Of a stretch of 39,354 nt of DNA, positions 24,771 through 33,282 are shown piece by piece; within the stretch, counting starts at the first letter, position 1, and every line of letters begins with the position of its first letter. The position numbers were made by a program, and so were the translations under genes. Origin of the DNA: JAZRZI01 sp045601325. GTDB lineage: Bacteria; Bacillota_I; Bacilli_A; RFN20; CAG-826. Under the pieces are notes generated by a model. It did not search any database and was not told where the DNA came from. It was given only the letters and a program-made list of their open reading frames with translations. Where the stretch lies: NCBI GenBank assembly GCA_045601325.1, contig JAZRZI010000014.1:1-39354 (forward strand). The letters run 5' to 3'.

Positions 24771-24802
24771 TTGACGAATATTATCGAAATATGATAATAT
24801 TC
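24771..24802. promoter_or_regulatory. Promoter overlapped by a 10-bp-arm inverted repeat
   Basis: GAATATTATC-N7-GATAATATTC (24776-24802) is perfect. On plus it spans from the last base of TTGACG (24771-24776) through TAATAT (24795-24800), 18 nt apart, ahead of the HAD gene, so a bound protein would cover the promoter. Confidence 0.55.
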
Positions 24803-24817
24803 TTACGAGGTGAACTT

Positions 24818-25651
24818 ATGGCAAAACCAATTATCGCAATTTTATACGACTTTGATAAAACATTGTCCACTACAGATATGCAAAATTATTCATTTATTCC
24901 TGATGTTCTAGGAATGACTCCTGATCAATTCTGGGGCGCGACTGGAGATTTCACAAATAAGCATGGTGTGGACCGCGTATTATCCTATATGTATATGATG
25001 ATTAAAATCGCAAAGGACAAAGGCATCACTTTAACAAAAGAAATGCTCAAAGAATGCGGAAGAAAAATCGAATACTACCCAGGTGTTAGCACTTGGTTTA
25101 AAAGAATTAACGCTTATGGTGAATCTAAAGGCGTTAAAATTGAACACTATCTTGTGAGTTCTGGCACAAAAGAAATTCTTGAAGGTTGTTCAATCTATCA
25201 TCATTTCAAAGCAGCTTATGGTTGTGAATTCCACTATAACGAAAAAGGCGAACCAGTGTGGCCTAAGTTTGCAATTAATTACACACAAAAAACACAATTC
25301 TACTATCGTGTAGTTAAGGGTGCAATAAAAGCAAATGATGACGAAGGTGTTAACGCTAAAACAGCTAAACCAAGAGTTAAACCTAAAAACATCATTTATA
25401 TGGGTGATGGTATGACTGACATTCCATCAATGACTTTAGTCAAACATAACGGTGGAAGCTCTATTGCAGTTTATCCGGAAAAAGATTCTAACAAAGTTAA
25501 AAAGATCTACGATGAAGGCAGATGCAAATTCATTTGTAGAGCAGATTACAGTGTTGGCAGTGACTTAGAAAAAGTAATTAAACTCATAATTAATAGCACT
25601 GCAACATATGAAGAATTAGAAAGAAAAGAAAAAGCTTTAGCGAAGAAATAA
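24818..25651 (+). CDS. HAD hydrolase, phosphoserine-phosphatase-like
   Basis: The 277-residue protein has HAD motif I as YDFDKTLSTTD near residue 10, motif II as VSSGTKEILEG near residue 117, and motif III/IV as YMGDGMTDIPSM near residue 197. The DFDKT form and helical cap insertion point to the SerB/PSP-like subclass acting on small phosphates. Substrate unknown. The ATG at 24818 (MAKPIIA) has GAGGTG 6 nt upstream; an ATG at 24791 lies inside the promoter repeat and is unlikely. Confidence 0.88.
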   Translation: MAKPIIAILYDFDKTLSTTDMQNYSFIPDVLGMTPDQFWGATGDFTNKHGVDRVLSYMYMMIKIAKDKGITLTKEMLKECGRKIEYYPGVSTWFKRINAYGESKGVKIEHYLVSSGTKEILEGCSIYHHFKAAYGCEFHYNEKGEPVWPKFAINYTQKTQFYYRVVKGAIKANDDEGVNAKTAKPRVKPKNIIYMGDGMTDIPSMTLVKHNGGSSIAVYPEKDSNKVKKIYDEGRCKFICRADYSVGSDLEKVIKLIINSTATYEELERKEKALAKK

Positions 25652-25674
25652 GGTAGATGATTGCTACCTTTTTT
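25650..25674 (+). terminator. Terminator after the HAD gene
   Basis: AAGGTAG-N7-CTACCTT then TTTT, overlapping the stop codon. Confidence 0.8.
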
Positions 25675-25711
25675 CTTGTACGGGTGCTAATATATATCAC
25701 GAGGTGATTTT

Positions 25712-26080
25712 ATGGGATATCAAGTTAACGATTTAATTATCGGAGAAATATACAGTGTAAAACCCTATGGTTTATTTATGAGGTTTGAAGATAATTCACA
25801 AGGATTATTGCATATCTCCGAACTTAGCGACTCTTATATTAAAGATATAGAAAAATTTGGAAGTGTTGGAGATAAAATCAAAGTTAAAGTTTTAAGTATC
25901 GATAACACAAATGGTTTTTTAAGAGTGTCTTATAAACAAGTCCCTCAAACAGAAAGATATTCCACTCACACAAACGCCAAAAGGAAGGCCCCTGATGTTT
26001 CTGCTACTGATTTTAAAACATTAGAGGAATCGCTTCCTATTTGGATCGAAGAAACGTTAAAGAAAGCAAAGAAGGATTAA
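25712..26080 (+). CDS. S1 RNA-binding domain protein (YugI/CvfD-like)
   Basis: The 122-residue protein has one S1 domain in residues 5-75: GEIYSVKPYGLFMRF, GLLHISELS, VGDKIKVKVLSID. A Lys-rich tail with a short helical end follows. This size and layout match the general stress protein 13/CvfD group, which binds ribosomes or mRNA and modulates translation. GAGGTG is 5 nt before the ATG. It stops 2 nt before pgi, so they are probably one operon. Confidence 0.88.
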   Translation: MGYQVNDLIIGEIYSVKPYGLFMRFEDNSQGLLHISELSDSYIKDIEKFGSVGDKIKVKVLSIDNTNGFLRVSYKQVPQTERYSTHTNAKRKAPDVSATDFKTLEESLPIWIEETLKKAKKD

Positions 26081-26082
26081 TT

Positions 26083-27360
26083 ATGAAATTAAAATTGAAT
26101 CATCAAATCGATGAAAGCATCATTTCTAGCTATGCTAGTCAAGTAAGTAAAATCAACAAAATGATCGATGATAAGTCAGGTTTAGGAAACGACTTTTTAG
26201 GATGGGTTGATTGGCCAATTAACTATGACAAAGAAGAATTAGAAAGAGTTAAAAAAGACGCTCAATACGTTAGAGAACATTTTGATATCTTAGTGGTATG
26301 CGGTATCGGTGGCTCTTACTTAGGTGCAAGAGCAGCATTAGAAGCATTAAATGGTTTAAAAAGCGATGACAAACTAGAAGTCATCTTTATGGGTCAAACT
26401 TTCTCACCTAACTATGTTAGCCAAGTTATGCATTACTTAGAAGGCAAGAGATTTGCTATCAATGTTATTTCCAAAAGTGGCACCACTACAGAAACATCAA
26501 TTTCTTTTAGATTATTAAAATCTTTACTAGAAAAGCAAATTGGAAAAGAAGCCAGTAAAAAAGCTATCTACGCTACTACCGATAAAGCAAGAGGCGCACT
26601 TAAAACATTATGTAATCAAGAAGGTTATGTTACATATGCATTACCAGATGATATCGGCGGTAGATATAGCGTTTTAACCGCAGTTGGTTTATTCCCACTT
26701 GCTTGTGCGGGTATAGATGTGCAAGCTATGCTTGATGGAGCGAAAGAAGCTAGAGAATTATACGATAATGATGATTTAACAAACAACACTTGTTATCGTT
26801 ATGCTGTCACGCGTGACTATATGTATAGACATGGAAAACCAGTGGAAATGTTTGTTACATACGAACCACAAATGAGTCAAATCAGCGAATGGTTAAAACA
26901 ATTATTTGGTGAATCAGAAGGAAAAGATAAAAAAGGTTTATTGCCAGGAAGTGTCACTTTCTCAACTGACTTGCATTCGTTAGGCCAATTCATTCAAGAT
27001 GGCACACCTTTATTATTTGAAACAATTCTCAATGTCACCACTCCAAAAGACAACATTCTCATCCCACATGATGAAGAAGATTTAGATGGGCTTAACTACT
27101 TAGAAGGTAAAGATCTTGGTTTCGTAAACCAAAAAGCATTTGAAGGCACATTAAAAGCCCATGAAGAAACTGGTAATGTTCCATGCAACGTATTATTTAT
27201 TGATAAATTAGACGCTAAGACATTAGGACACATCTTCTACTTCTTTATGAGAGCTTGCGCAATGTCTGCATATTTATTAGAAATAAACCCATTTAACCAA
27301 CCTGGCGTGGAAGTTTATAAGAAAAATATGTTCAACTTGTTAGGCAAAAAGGGCTATTAA
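26083..27360 (+). CDS. pgi: Glucose-6-phosphate isomerase
   Basis: The 425-residue protein has GIGGSYLGARAALEAL (phosphate loop), ISKSGTTTETSISFR, and the C-terminal NQPGVEVYK with the catalytic Lys. The compact length is typical of Firmicutes. It interconverts glucose-6- and fructose-6-phosphate. The ATG at 26083 follows GAAGGA by 6 nt; the longer frame back to 26041 lies inside the S1 gene. A terminator follows before the tRNA cluster. Confidence 0.97.
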   Translation: MKLKLNHQIDESIISSYASQVSKINKMIDDKSGLGNDFLGWVDWPINYDKEELERVKKDAQYVREHFDILVVCGIGGSYLGARAALEALNGLKSDDKLEVIFMGQTFSPNYVSQVMHYLEGKRFAINVISKSGTTTETSISFRLLKSLLEKQIGKEASKKAIYATTDKARGALKTLCNQEGYVTYALPDDIGGRYSVLTAVGLFPLACAGIDVQAMLDGAKEARELYDNDDLTNNTCYRYAVTRDYMYRHGKPVEMFVTYEPQMSQISEWLKQLFGESEGKDKKGLLPGSVTFSTDLHSLGQFIQDGTPLLFETILNVTTPKDNILIPHDEEDLDGLNYLEGKDLGFVNQKAFEGTLKAHEETGNVPCNVLFIDKLDAKTLGHIFYFFMRACAMSAYLLEINPFNQPGVEVYKKNMFNLLGKKGY

Positions 27361-27385
27361 ACTTAGTTTAACTATTTTAGAAAAG

Positions 27386-27409
27386 TCGCTAAAAAATAGC
27401 GATTTTTTT
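27386..27409 (+). terminator. pgi terminator
   Basis: TCGCTA-N5-TAGCGA then seven T. Confidence 0.88.
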
Positions 27410-27411
27410 AA

Positions 27412-27441
27412 TTGACTATATATTATCTTAAGTGATATATT
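27412..27441 (+). promoter_or_regulatory. Promoter of the five-tRNA operon
   Basis: TTGACT and TATATT are 18 nt apart and end about 23 nt before the first tRNA. Confidence 0.7.
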
Positions 27442-27464
27442 ATTAAAGCGCATATTTCAAATGC

Positions 27465-27540
27465 GGATGTTTAGCTCAGCTGGGAGAGCATCACCCTTAC
27501 AAGGTGGGGGTCGGGAGTTCGAGCCTCTCAACATCCACCA
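27465..27540 (+). tRNA. tRNA-Val (TAC)
   Basis: GGATGTT pairs with AACATCC; anticodon loop CTTACAA gives TAC; CCA is encoded. Confidence 0.97.
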
Positions 27541-27558
27541 TAAATGTGCTAAAAATTC

Positions 27559-27642
27559 GGGAGGGTAGCGAAGAGGCTAAACGCGGCAGACTGTAAATCT
27601 GTTCCTGAGGGTTCGGCAGTTCGAATCTGCCCCCTCCCACCA
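27559..27642 (+). tRNA. tRNA-Tyr (GTA)
   Basis: GGGAGGG pairs with CCCTCCC; anticodon loop CTGTAAA gives GTA; long variable arm; CCA encoded. Confidence 0.97.
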
Positions 27643-27652
27643 TCAAGGTTCT

Positions 27653-27728
27653 TGGGGTGTAGCCAAGCGGTAAGGCAACAGACTTTGACTCTGTCATCTC
27701 GCTGGTTCGATTCCAGCCACCCCAGCCA
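27653..27728 (+). tRNA. tRNA-Gln (TTG)
   Basis: TGGGGTG pairs with CACCCCA; discriminator G; anticodon TTG; CCA encoded. Confidence 0.97.
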
Positions 27729-27736
27729 TCTCACTA

Positions 27737-27812
27737 CACTCTCTAGCTCAGTCGGTAGAGCACTTGACTTTTAATCAAGGGGTCTGGAGTTCGAATCTCC
27801 AGAGAGTGACCA
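27737..27812 (+). tRNA. tRNA-Lys (TTT)
   Basis: CACTCTC pairs with GAGAGTG; anticodon loop CTTTTAA gives TTT; CCA encoded. Confidence 0.97.
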
Positions 27813-27819
27813 AACACGT

Positions 27820-27906
27820 GCCCAGGTGGCGGAATAGGTAGACGCACAGGACTTAAAATCCTGCGGTAGCGATACCATACCGGTTCGATTCCGGTCCCGG
27901 GCACCA
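27820..27906 (+). tRNA. tRNA-Leu (TAA)
   Basis: 87 nt with long variable arm; anticodon loop CTTAAAA gives TAA; CCA encoded. GCCCAGG against CCCGGGC has an A5-C68 mismatch, as in the other tRNA-Leu. Confidence 0.97.
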
Positions 27907-27918
27907 TTTGAAGAAAAT

Positions 27919-27943
27919 CCTCTCATTCAATGGGAGGTTTTTT
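27919..27943 (+). terminator. Terminator of the tRNA operon
   Basis: CCTCTCATT-C-AATGGGAGG (one G-T pair) then six T. Confidence 0.85.
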
Positions 27944-27961
27944 ATTGCATATTTTTGTTAA

Positions 27962-27992
27962 TTGACCGTTTTAAAAATATCATATATGATAT
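27962..27992 (+). promoter_or_regulatory. Promoter with a perfect 16-bp palindrome over the -10
   Basis: TTGACC (27962-27967) and TATGAT (27985-27990) are 17 nt apart. ATATCATATATGATAT (27977-27992) is a perfect palindrome covering the -10, a likely operator for the lipid kinase operon. Confidence 0.6.
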
Positions 27993-28015
27993 AAGCATAT
28001 TTTTGAGGTAGATTT

Positions 28016-28948
28016 ATGAAACATTTAATTGTCGTTAATCCTAATGCTGGATTTATGAAAAACAGCGATGAATTCATCAATTCTGTTAAAGATGCATTCA
28101 AAGATTTAGACTATGAAATTTACGAAACACAAAAGCCTAGATCAGTCATTCCATATTTAAGAGAAAAATTAGAAGAAAATAAAGAACTCACACGTGTGTA
28201 TGCTTGCGGTGGCGATGGCACAGTCCACGAAGTCGCTAACGCACTTGTAGGATTAGATAATGTAGAACTTGCTATTGGTGCGTTTGGCACTGGTAACGAT
28301 TTTGTAAAGATTTATGGCGGAGCAAAAAAGTTTAGAGATTTTAAAACTTTGATAAATGGCAAAACTTCCCCTATCGATTTAACAAAGATTTCCGGCGAAT
28401 CATTAGATGAACCATGGTATTCCATTAATGTCATCAACTTTGGCTTTGACGCAATTGTCGGTGCAATGGGCAATTTCTATAAAGAAAATGGTATTCCTAG
28501 CGATGCTAAAAAGAAAGAGAAAGATGATCCATATACATACGCTTTAAATCATGACGCTATGAAACATGGCAGATTTAATGACACAGTTGTCTATGCCGAT
28601 GACGAAAAATTAAACGAAAAACAAATTTTATTAGCCACATTAGCGCAAGGCCAATATGTGGGTGGTAAATTCAAATGTGCACCAAAAAGCGATAACACTG
28701 ATGGTTTAATCGATGTTTGTGTTTTAAAAACAATGACATTCCTCGGATTAGGTCTTATCATTGGTACATACACTAAAGGTAAACACTTAAACAGAAAGAG
28801 AAAGAAAATCGTCTATAGAAGAGCTAAGACAATTAAAATTGTCGCTCCTAAAGAAATCGATGTTTGTGTCGATGGCGAAATGATTAAAGGACAAGAATTC
28901 TCTGTCGAAGTTGTTCCAGGTGCAATTAAATTAGTTATTCCTGAATAG
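28016..28948 (+). CDS. Diacylglycerol/lipid kinase family protein (YegS/DgkB-like)
   Basis: The 310-residue cytosolic protein has the DAGK catalytic features NPNAG at the start, GGDGTVHEVANAL near residue 64 and GTGNDF near residue 91, then a beta-rich second domain ending in the typical VDGE segment. It probably phosphorylates diacylglycerol or a related lipid with ATP, feeding phosphatidic acid into phospholipid synthesis. GAGGTA precedes the ATG by 5 nt. The plsC-like gene starts 8 nt after its stop, so the two work in one operon on phosphatidate. Confidence 0.92.
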   Translation: MKHLIVVNPNAGFMKNSDEFINSVKDAFKDLDYEIYETQKPRSVIPYLREKLEENKELTRVYACGGDGTVHEVANALVGLDNVELAIGAFGTGNDFVKIYGGAKKFRDFKTLINGKTSPIDLTKISGESLDEPWYSINVINFGFDAIVGAMGNFYKENGIPSDAKKKEKDDPYTYALNHDAMKHGRFNDTVVYADDEKLNEKQILLATLAQGQYVGGKFKCAPKSDNTDGLIDVCVLKTMTFLGLGLIIGTYTKGKHLNRKRKKIVYRRAKTIKIVAPKEIDVCVDGEMIKGQEFSVEVVPGAIKLVIPE

Positions 28949-28956
28949 GATCTATT

Positions 28957-29772
28957 ATGATTATTTCAATTTTCACATTATTATGCGGACTTGGTCTCGC
29001 AATTTCTGGCTCTTTAACATTTTGGCCAGTTCAACATTGGTATGACTTTTATATTCCAATTGTTTTATTAATCGCTGGCTTGGTTGCTGGCTTATTATTG
29101 AGTATCATTTGGTACTTCTTCATAGGCTTATTTGTCAGCAAAAAGAAAGAGTACAAAAAGCCAAATAAATTCTTTGAATTTTTCTTCCTCCAACTCGTTA
29201 AATTTGGAACATTCCATTCAAGAGCTAAAGTAAAAATAATTGGAAAAGAAAAACTACCAAAGAAAGGCACATTCGTTATTGTATGTAACCATAGAAGCAA
29301 TTTTGATCCAATTATCATTTCCGCAAAGTTTGGAAACAGACATATTGCCTTCATTTCTAAAGAGGCAAACTTCAAAATTCCTCTAGTGTCACCACTTATA
29401 AGAGCGTGTTGTTACTTACCTATCATTAGAACAGATTTACTAAAGTCTTTAGAAACAATGAAGAAAGCTACATCCTTAGTAGCGTCAGGCGTGACATCCA
29501 TCGGTGTGTTCCCTGAAGGTACAAGACAACAAAAAGAAATTATTGGAGACTTCCATGAAGGATGCTTCAATATCGCAATCAAAGGTGAAGTACCACTTGT
29601 GGTAACAACGGTGAAAGAAACCGATAACATCCATAAGAATTTCCCTTGGAAGAGAACAAAAATTACATTAGAGATTGTCGAAGTCTATGAACATGATGAA
29701 ATCGCAAATACACCTGCTAAAGTATTAAGCGATAACGTCAGAAATATGATGATTGAAAGTTTAAGTAAATAG
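28957..29772 (+). CDS. plsC: 1-acyl-sn-glycerol-3-phosphate acyltransferase
   Basis: The 271-residue protein has two N-terminal membrane helices (about residues 1-22 and 28-55) and then the acyltransferase motifs NHRSNFDP (H-x4-D) near residue 110 and FPEGTRQ near residue 184. It acylates lysophosphatidate to phosphatidate at the membrane. It follows the lipid kinase closely and a terminator overlaps its stop codon. Confidence 0.93.
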   Translation: MIISIFTLLCGLGLAISGSLTFWPVQHWYDFYIPIVLLIAGLVAGLLLSIIWYFFIGLFVSKKKEYKKPNKFFEFFFLQLVKFGTFHSRAKVKIIGKEKLPKKGTFVIVCNHRSNFDPIIISAKFGNRHIAFISKEANFKIPLVSPLIRACCYLPIIRTDLLKSLETMKKATSLVASGVTSIGVFPEGTRQQKEIIGDFHEGCFNIAIKGEVPLVVTTVKETDNIHKNFPWKRTKITLEIVEVYEHDEIANTPAKVLSDNVRNMMIESLSK

Positions 29773-29797
29773 CCATCTATAAAAAGATGGCTTTTTC
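29771..29797 (+). terminator. plsC terminator
   Basis: AGCCATCT-N6-AGATGGCT then TTTTT, overlapping the stop codon. Confidence 0.85.
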
Positions 29798-29806
29798 TTA
29801 TGTTTG

Positions 29807-29815
29807 TGATATATT
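29807..29815 (+). promoter_or_regulatory. Extended -10 for a leaderless transcript
   Basis: TGA-TATATT is an extended -10 element ending 6 nt before the ATG at 29822, so the mRNA would start at the start codon. Confidence 0.55.
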
Positions 29816-29821
29816 TTTGTT

Positions 29822-30676
29822 ATGGCAAATTTAGATTTTATTAAAAAAATAATAAAAAGTGAGATTACATCAATAGAACCATTACTTGGTGGAATGATGA
29901 ATGAATCAAAATTAGTGACTACTAGTAAAGGAAGATTTGTTTTATATTTACCAACCACACAAGCAAATGAAATGGTCGATAGAAAATTAGAAAAATCCGA
30001 CCAACTAATCGCATATTCCCTAGGTGTGACTAGTAAGAATATTTATTTTGATACCACTACAGGTATAAAAGTTAATGAATTTATCGAAGGTCATTCTTTA
30101 GATAAGGTTAATGAATTTGATTATTCTAAGATTGCAACTTTGTTACATAAATTGCATAGTTCAAAAGAATTAAGTGTTGCTAACTATAATCCATTTACTA
30201 GATTTGTTAATTACGAGAATGAAGCTAAGCAATATTTAGACATAAATACTAGTGATTACTTAGAAGTTAGGAATTTTTTATTCAAACATAAAGATTTCTT
30301 AGAATCACAGCCACTTGTGTTTTCACATAACGATTTCCAAAGAAGCAATGTCATTAAAGCAAATGACAGTGAATATAAGATGATAGACTTTGAATTCACT
30401 GGCAATAACGATGAAATATACGATATTGCGTGCTTTGGAAATGGGGAAGTAAAAGAAGGATTTAATTTATTAAATTCATATTTTGATAACCCAAATGAAG
30501 AACAAACACTTCGTTTCTACCTATGGAGAATATTGATTTCTTTGCAATGGAGAAATGTCGCATTAATAAAACATTTTAGAGGAGAGGGAAAGACACACGG
30601 ATTTGATTTTACATCGGTTGCTAAGCATTTTATGGACAATGCAAAAGAAGCATATTCTTCTATAGCAAGCGAATAA
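29822..30676 (+). CDS. Choline/aminoglycoside-kinase-like phosphotransferase (LicA-like)
   Basis: The 284-residue protein has the APH/choline kinase catalytic loop SHNDFQRSNV near residue 169 and the metal-binding DFEFTGN near residue 188, with IYDIACF following as in LicA-type choline kinases. The N-terminal nucleotide-binding part is recognisable. It likely phosphorylates choline or another small alcohol, perhaps for surface decoration; LicB/LicC partners are not here. There is no ribosome site and the -10 box ends 6 nt before the ATG. Confidence 0.82.
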   Translation: MANLDFIKKIIKSEITSIEPLLGGMMNESKLVTTSKGRFVLYLPTTQANEMVDRKLEKSDQLIAYSLGVTSKNIYFDTTTGIKVNEFIEGHSLDKVNEFDYSKIATLLHKLHSSKELSVANYNPFTRFVNYENEAKQYLDINTSDYLEVRNFLFKHKDFLESQPLVFSHNDFQRSNVIKANDSEYKMIDFEFTGNNDEIYDIACFGNGEVKEGFNLLNSYFDNPNEEQTLRFYLWRILISLQWRNVALIKHFRGEGKTHGFDFTSVAKHFMDNAKEAYSSIASE

Positions 30677-30702
30677 TAGTAGAATACTAATTATTCTTTC
30701 GT

Positions 30703-30708
30703 TATACT
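30703..30708 (+). promoter_or_regulatory. -10 box for a probably leaderless transcript
   Basis: TATACT ends 6 nt before the ATG at 30715; no ribosome site is present. TAGAAT, 17 nt upstream, is a weak -35. Confidence 0.5.
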
Positions 30709-30714
30709 ATCACT

Positions 30715-32538
30715 ATGATTTCAGAAAACGATTTATTAGAACCTAAGAAGGTTTATGAAGAATCCTTAAGAGATTCACACTACAAAAACTCAATCGAGTA
30801 CTTTGACAAATTAGCTAAAGATAATAACATCGATATTGAAGCAAACAAAGCCACTATCGCAACTTATCACAAGAAAAGAAGCGAGTTAGAAAGCACAAAG
30901 AAGAAAAATAAATCAAAGAGAGGATTAAGAGGCTTTTTAATTTTCGTGATTGTTTGTTTATTCATCGCAACTTTAATTCTTCCCGGCGTAGCAGTCCCAC
31001 ACATCGAAACCGATTGGTGGATGATAATTGTTGCAGTTGTATGTTTAGGATTAGGTATTTTCCTATGTATCCTCACACATAAGAAAGTCACTAGTGTCAT
31101 CAAAAACCTAGACACTCAAATATCTAAACTCCAAAACGAAATAGCAGGATTAAGAAGTGAAGGTTACGCTCAATTACAAGCATTAAATAATTCTTATGAA
31201 TTTAATATGCATGTCGATTTAGTGAACGCCACTACACCACTTATCCAAATGGATAGATTCTTTGATATTGAAAAATATGAATACTTAGTGGAAAAGTTTG
31301 GCTATTCAGACACTAATGATGAAAGTGAATCAACAGTCCATGTTCAATCAGGTTCTATTTTAGGTAACCCATTTGTTATTGAGACAACTAAAACTAGAAC
31401 AATGGGTACACATACTTATTCTGGTGAATTAACTATCACATACGAGGTTGCAGTTTCCACAAGTAACGGCACTAGATACGAAACGAGACATCAAACATTA
31501 CGCGCTTATGTCACAAAACCAAAACCATTCTATAACTATGAAAAGACTTTATATTATGGTTGTGAAGCTGCTCCTGAACTTTCATTCTCAAGAAAACCAA
31601 CTAATGGCAAAAAGATGAATGAAAACGAAATGAAAAAATATATCACAAAGACCGCTAAAGAGTTAGACAAATTAGTGGAAAAGAAAATTGATTCTGGATT
31701 CATGCCTTTAGGCAACACTGAATTTGAAGCATTATTTCATGCCTGGGATAGAAATAATGAAACTCAATTTAGATTATTATTCACACCACTTGCACAACGC
31801 AACATGGTTGATTTGATCAAAAACGATGGAGGATATGGCGATGACTTCACTTTTGTGAAGAGAAACAAACTCAATGTTATTAGAAACACGCATAACCTTT
31901 CTGTGGACTATGTTTGTGAACCAAACAAATTCATCGATTTTGATTTTGAAGCTGCAAAAGAAAGATTCGTCAATTATAATGTCGAATACTTCAAGAGTTT
32001 CTGGTTTGATATTGCACCTGTTTTAAGCATTCCACTATATCAACAACTACCAACTGATGAATACATCTTCCAACACAAATTTAGATATAACTATTCACCA
32101 ATGGAATCTAGCGCTACCGCTAACACATTCGCTCAAAAGGTATTTGAACCTGATGACTGTGCAACTGAATTAATCTTAAACACAAAATTCATTGGTACCG
32201 AAGGTGAATCAGATAAATGCTTAGTTAAAGCATATGGTTATTCCGCTACTGAAAGAGTTGAATACGTTCCAGTTAAAGGCAATGATGGCTATTGGCATGA
32301 TGTTCCAGTTCGCTGGATTGAATACGAACCAGTCAGCAAAGATTCCTTTATGGAAGTTAGAAGAAAAGAATATAGTCGCCAACAAATTAGAGACCTCGTC
32401 AATAGTGACAAATATAGAGACATCATCAAAAATAAAATTGGCGATGACAATATCGTTTATAGAAATGGCTTCTTCTCTATCGTATTAGATGAGAATTCAT
32501 TATCTAATTCAGATTTAGATTTATTACTCAAAGATTAA
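30715..32538 (+). CDS. Large membrane-anchored protein of unknown function in a LemA operon
   Basis: The 607-residue protein has a charged, coiled-coil-like N-terminus (residues 1-68), two adjacent membrane helices (about 70-92 and 100-123), a second coiled coil (about 125-155) and a soluble domain of about 450 residues with mixed strands and many aromatic residues. I recognise no catalytic motif. The layout recalls the large membrane partners often encoded beside LemA proteins, but I cannot name a family. It is the first gene of a three-gene operon with the zinc-ribbon LemA (18 nt downstream) and the FNT-like channel. Confidence 0.8.
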   Translation: MISENDLLEPKKVYEESLRDSHYKNSIEYFDKLAKDNNIDIEANKATIATYHKKRSELESTKKKNKSKRGLRGFLIFVIVCLFIATLILPGVAVPHIETDWWMIIVAVVCLGLGIFLCILTHKKVTSVIKNLDTQISKLQNEIAGLRSEGYAQLQALNNSYEFNMHVDLVNATTPLIQMDRFFDIEKYEYLVEKFGYSDTNDESESTVHVQSGSILGNPFVIETTKTRTMGTHTYSGELTITYEVAVSTSNGTRYETRHQTLRAYVTKPKPFYNYEKTLYYGCEAAPELSFSRKPTNGKKMNENEMKKYITKTAKELDKLVEKKIDSGFMPLGNTEFEALFHAWDRNNETQFRLLFTPLAQRNMVDLIKNDGGYGDDFTFVKRNKLNVIRNTHNLSVDYVCEPNKFIDFDFEAAKERFVNYNVEYFKSFWFDIAPVLSIPLYQQLPTDEYIFQHKFRYNYSPMESSATANTFAQKVFEPDDCATELILNTKFIGTEGESDKCLVKAYGYSATERVEYVPVKGNDGYWHDVPVRWIEYEPVSKDSFMEVRRKEYSRQQIRDLVNSDKYRDIIKNKIGDDNIVYRNGFFSIVLDENSLSNSDLDLLLKD

Positions 32539-32556
32539 TTGAAAGGGGTTTAATTT

Positions 32557-33279
32557 ATGGGTTTTACAACAACAAAATGTCCATGCTGTGGATACACTAT
32601 CAACTTTCCTGATGATGTTACACAAGTAGAATGTCCAGCCTGTGGTAACATGATTCAAGATTCCGCTATTAGATCAATGGTTTCTAGTGAAATTAGAAAA
32701 CCAGAAGTAACTGGGGGAGATAAGGCTTGGGCGGTAGTCTCATGGTTCTTATTAATCATTCCAGGATTTGTTTATCGTTCACAATTAAAACAAGCGGATG
32801 TATATTTCAATAAATTGAAAGCAAAAATTAACCACGATGCTTCTCAAATTGAAAACTTCTTAGAACAAAGAGTTGTTATCCTGGAAAACTTATCCGCATT
32901 AATTAATAAGGAAATGGCGTTTGAAAGAGACGCTTTAAGCCAAATCGCATCATATAGAAACGGTATTCAAGTCGGTATGATGAACATGGCCGCTCAATTG
33001 ATTGGTAATGCTGAAACTCAAATCAAAGATGTCTTCCGTGATCACCCAGAATTAATGAGCAATTCCGCTATTGAAAAAGCAATTAAAGAAAACGATTATC
33101 TCCAAAGAGAAATCACTGCAGCAAGAGAATGCTATAACGATTCAGTCAACGAATGGAACTCTTCATTATTTGAATCAAGAGCAAAACGTGTTGTTGCAGC
33201 TAAAAAAGGTTATTGCACAAAGAAATTATTTGTGACAAGCCATGAAATCAGAAGCAAAGCTAGAGAAGTCTTATTCTAA
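32557..33279 (+). CDS. LemA-family protein with N-terminal zinc ribbon
   Basis: The 240-residue protein begins with a double CxxC zinc ribbon (CPCCG at residues 8-12 and CPACG near 28-32), then one hydrophobic segment (about residues 57-72). From residue 75 it follows the LemA pattern: EQRVVILENLSALINK, a mid helix AAQLIGNAE, DHPELMSN and REITAARECYNDSVNEWNS. Classical LemA lacks the ribbon, so this is a variant with a cytosolic metal module. AAAGGGG precedes the ATG. The FNT-like gene begins 3 nt after its stop. Confidence 0.85.
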   Translation: MGFTTTKCPCCGYTINFPDDVTQVECPACGNMIQDSAIRSMVSSEIRKPEVTGGDKAWAVVSWFLLIIPGFVYRSQLKQADVYFNKLKAKINHDASQIENFLEQRVVILENLSALINKEMAFERDALSQIASYRNGIQVGMMNMAAQLIGNAETQIKDVFRDHPELMSNSAIEKAIKENDYLQREITAARECYNDSVNEWNSSLFESRAKRVVAAKKGYCTKKLFVTSHEIRSKAREVLF

Positions 33280-33282
33280 TTT

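Noticed and set aside
27497..27734. Two ORFs antisense to the tRNA cluster
   Set aside because: They read through tRNA genes on the opposite strand; the GRFELP-type peptide is a well-known artefact of tRNA antisense translation.
27820..27906. Insertion or attachment site at the tRNA-Leu 3' end
   Set aside because: No repeat of the tRNA 3' end was noticed downstream and the following genes are housekeeping.
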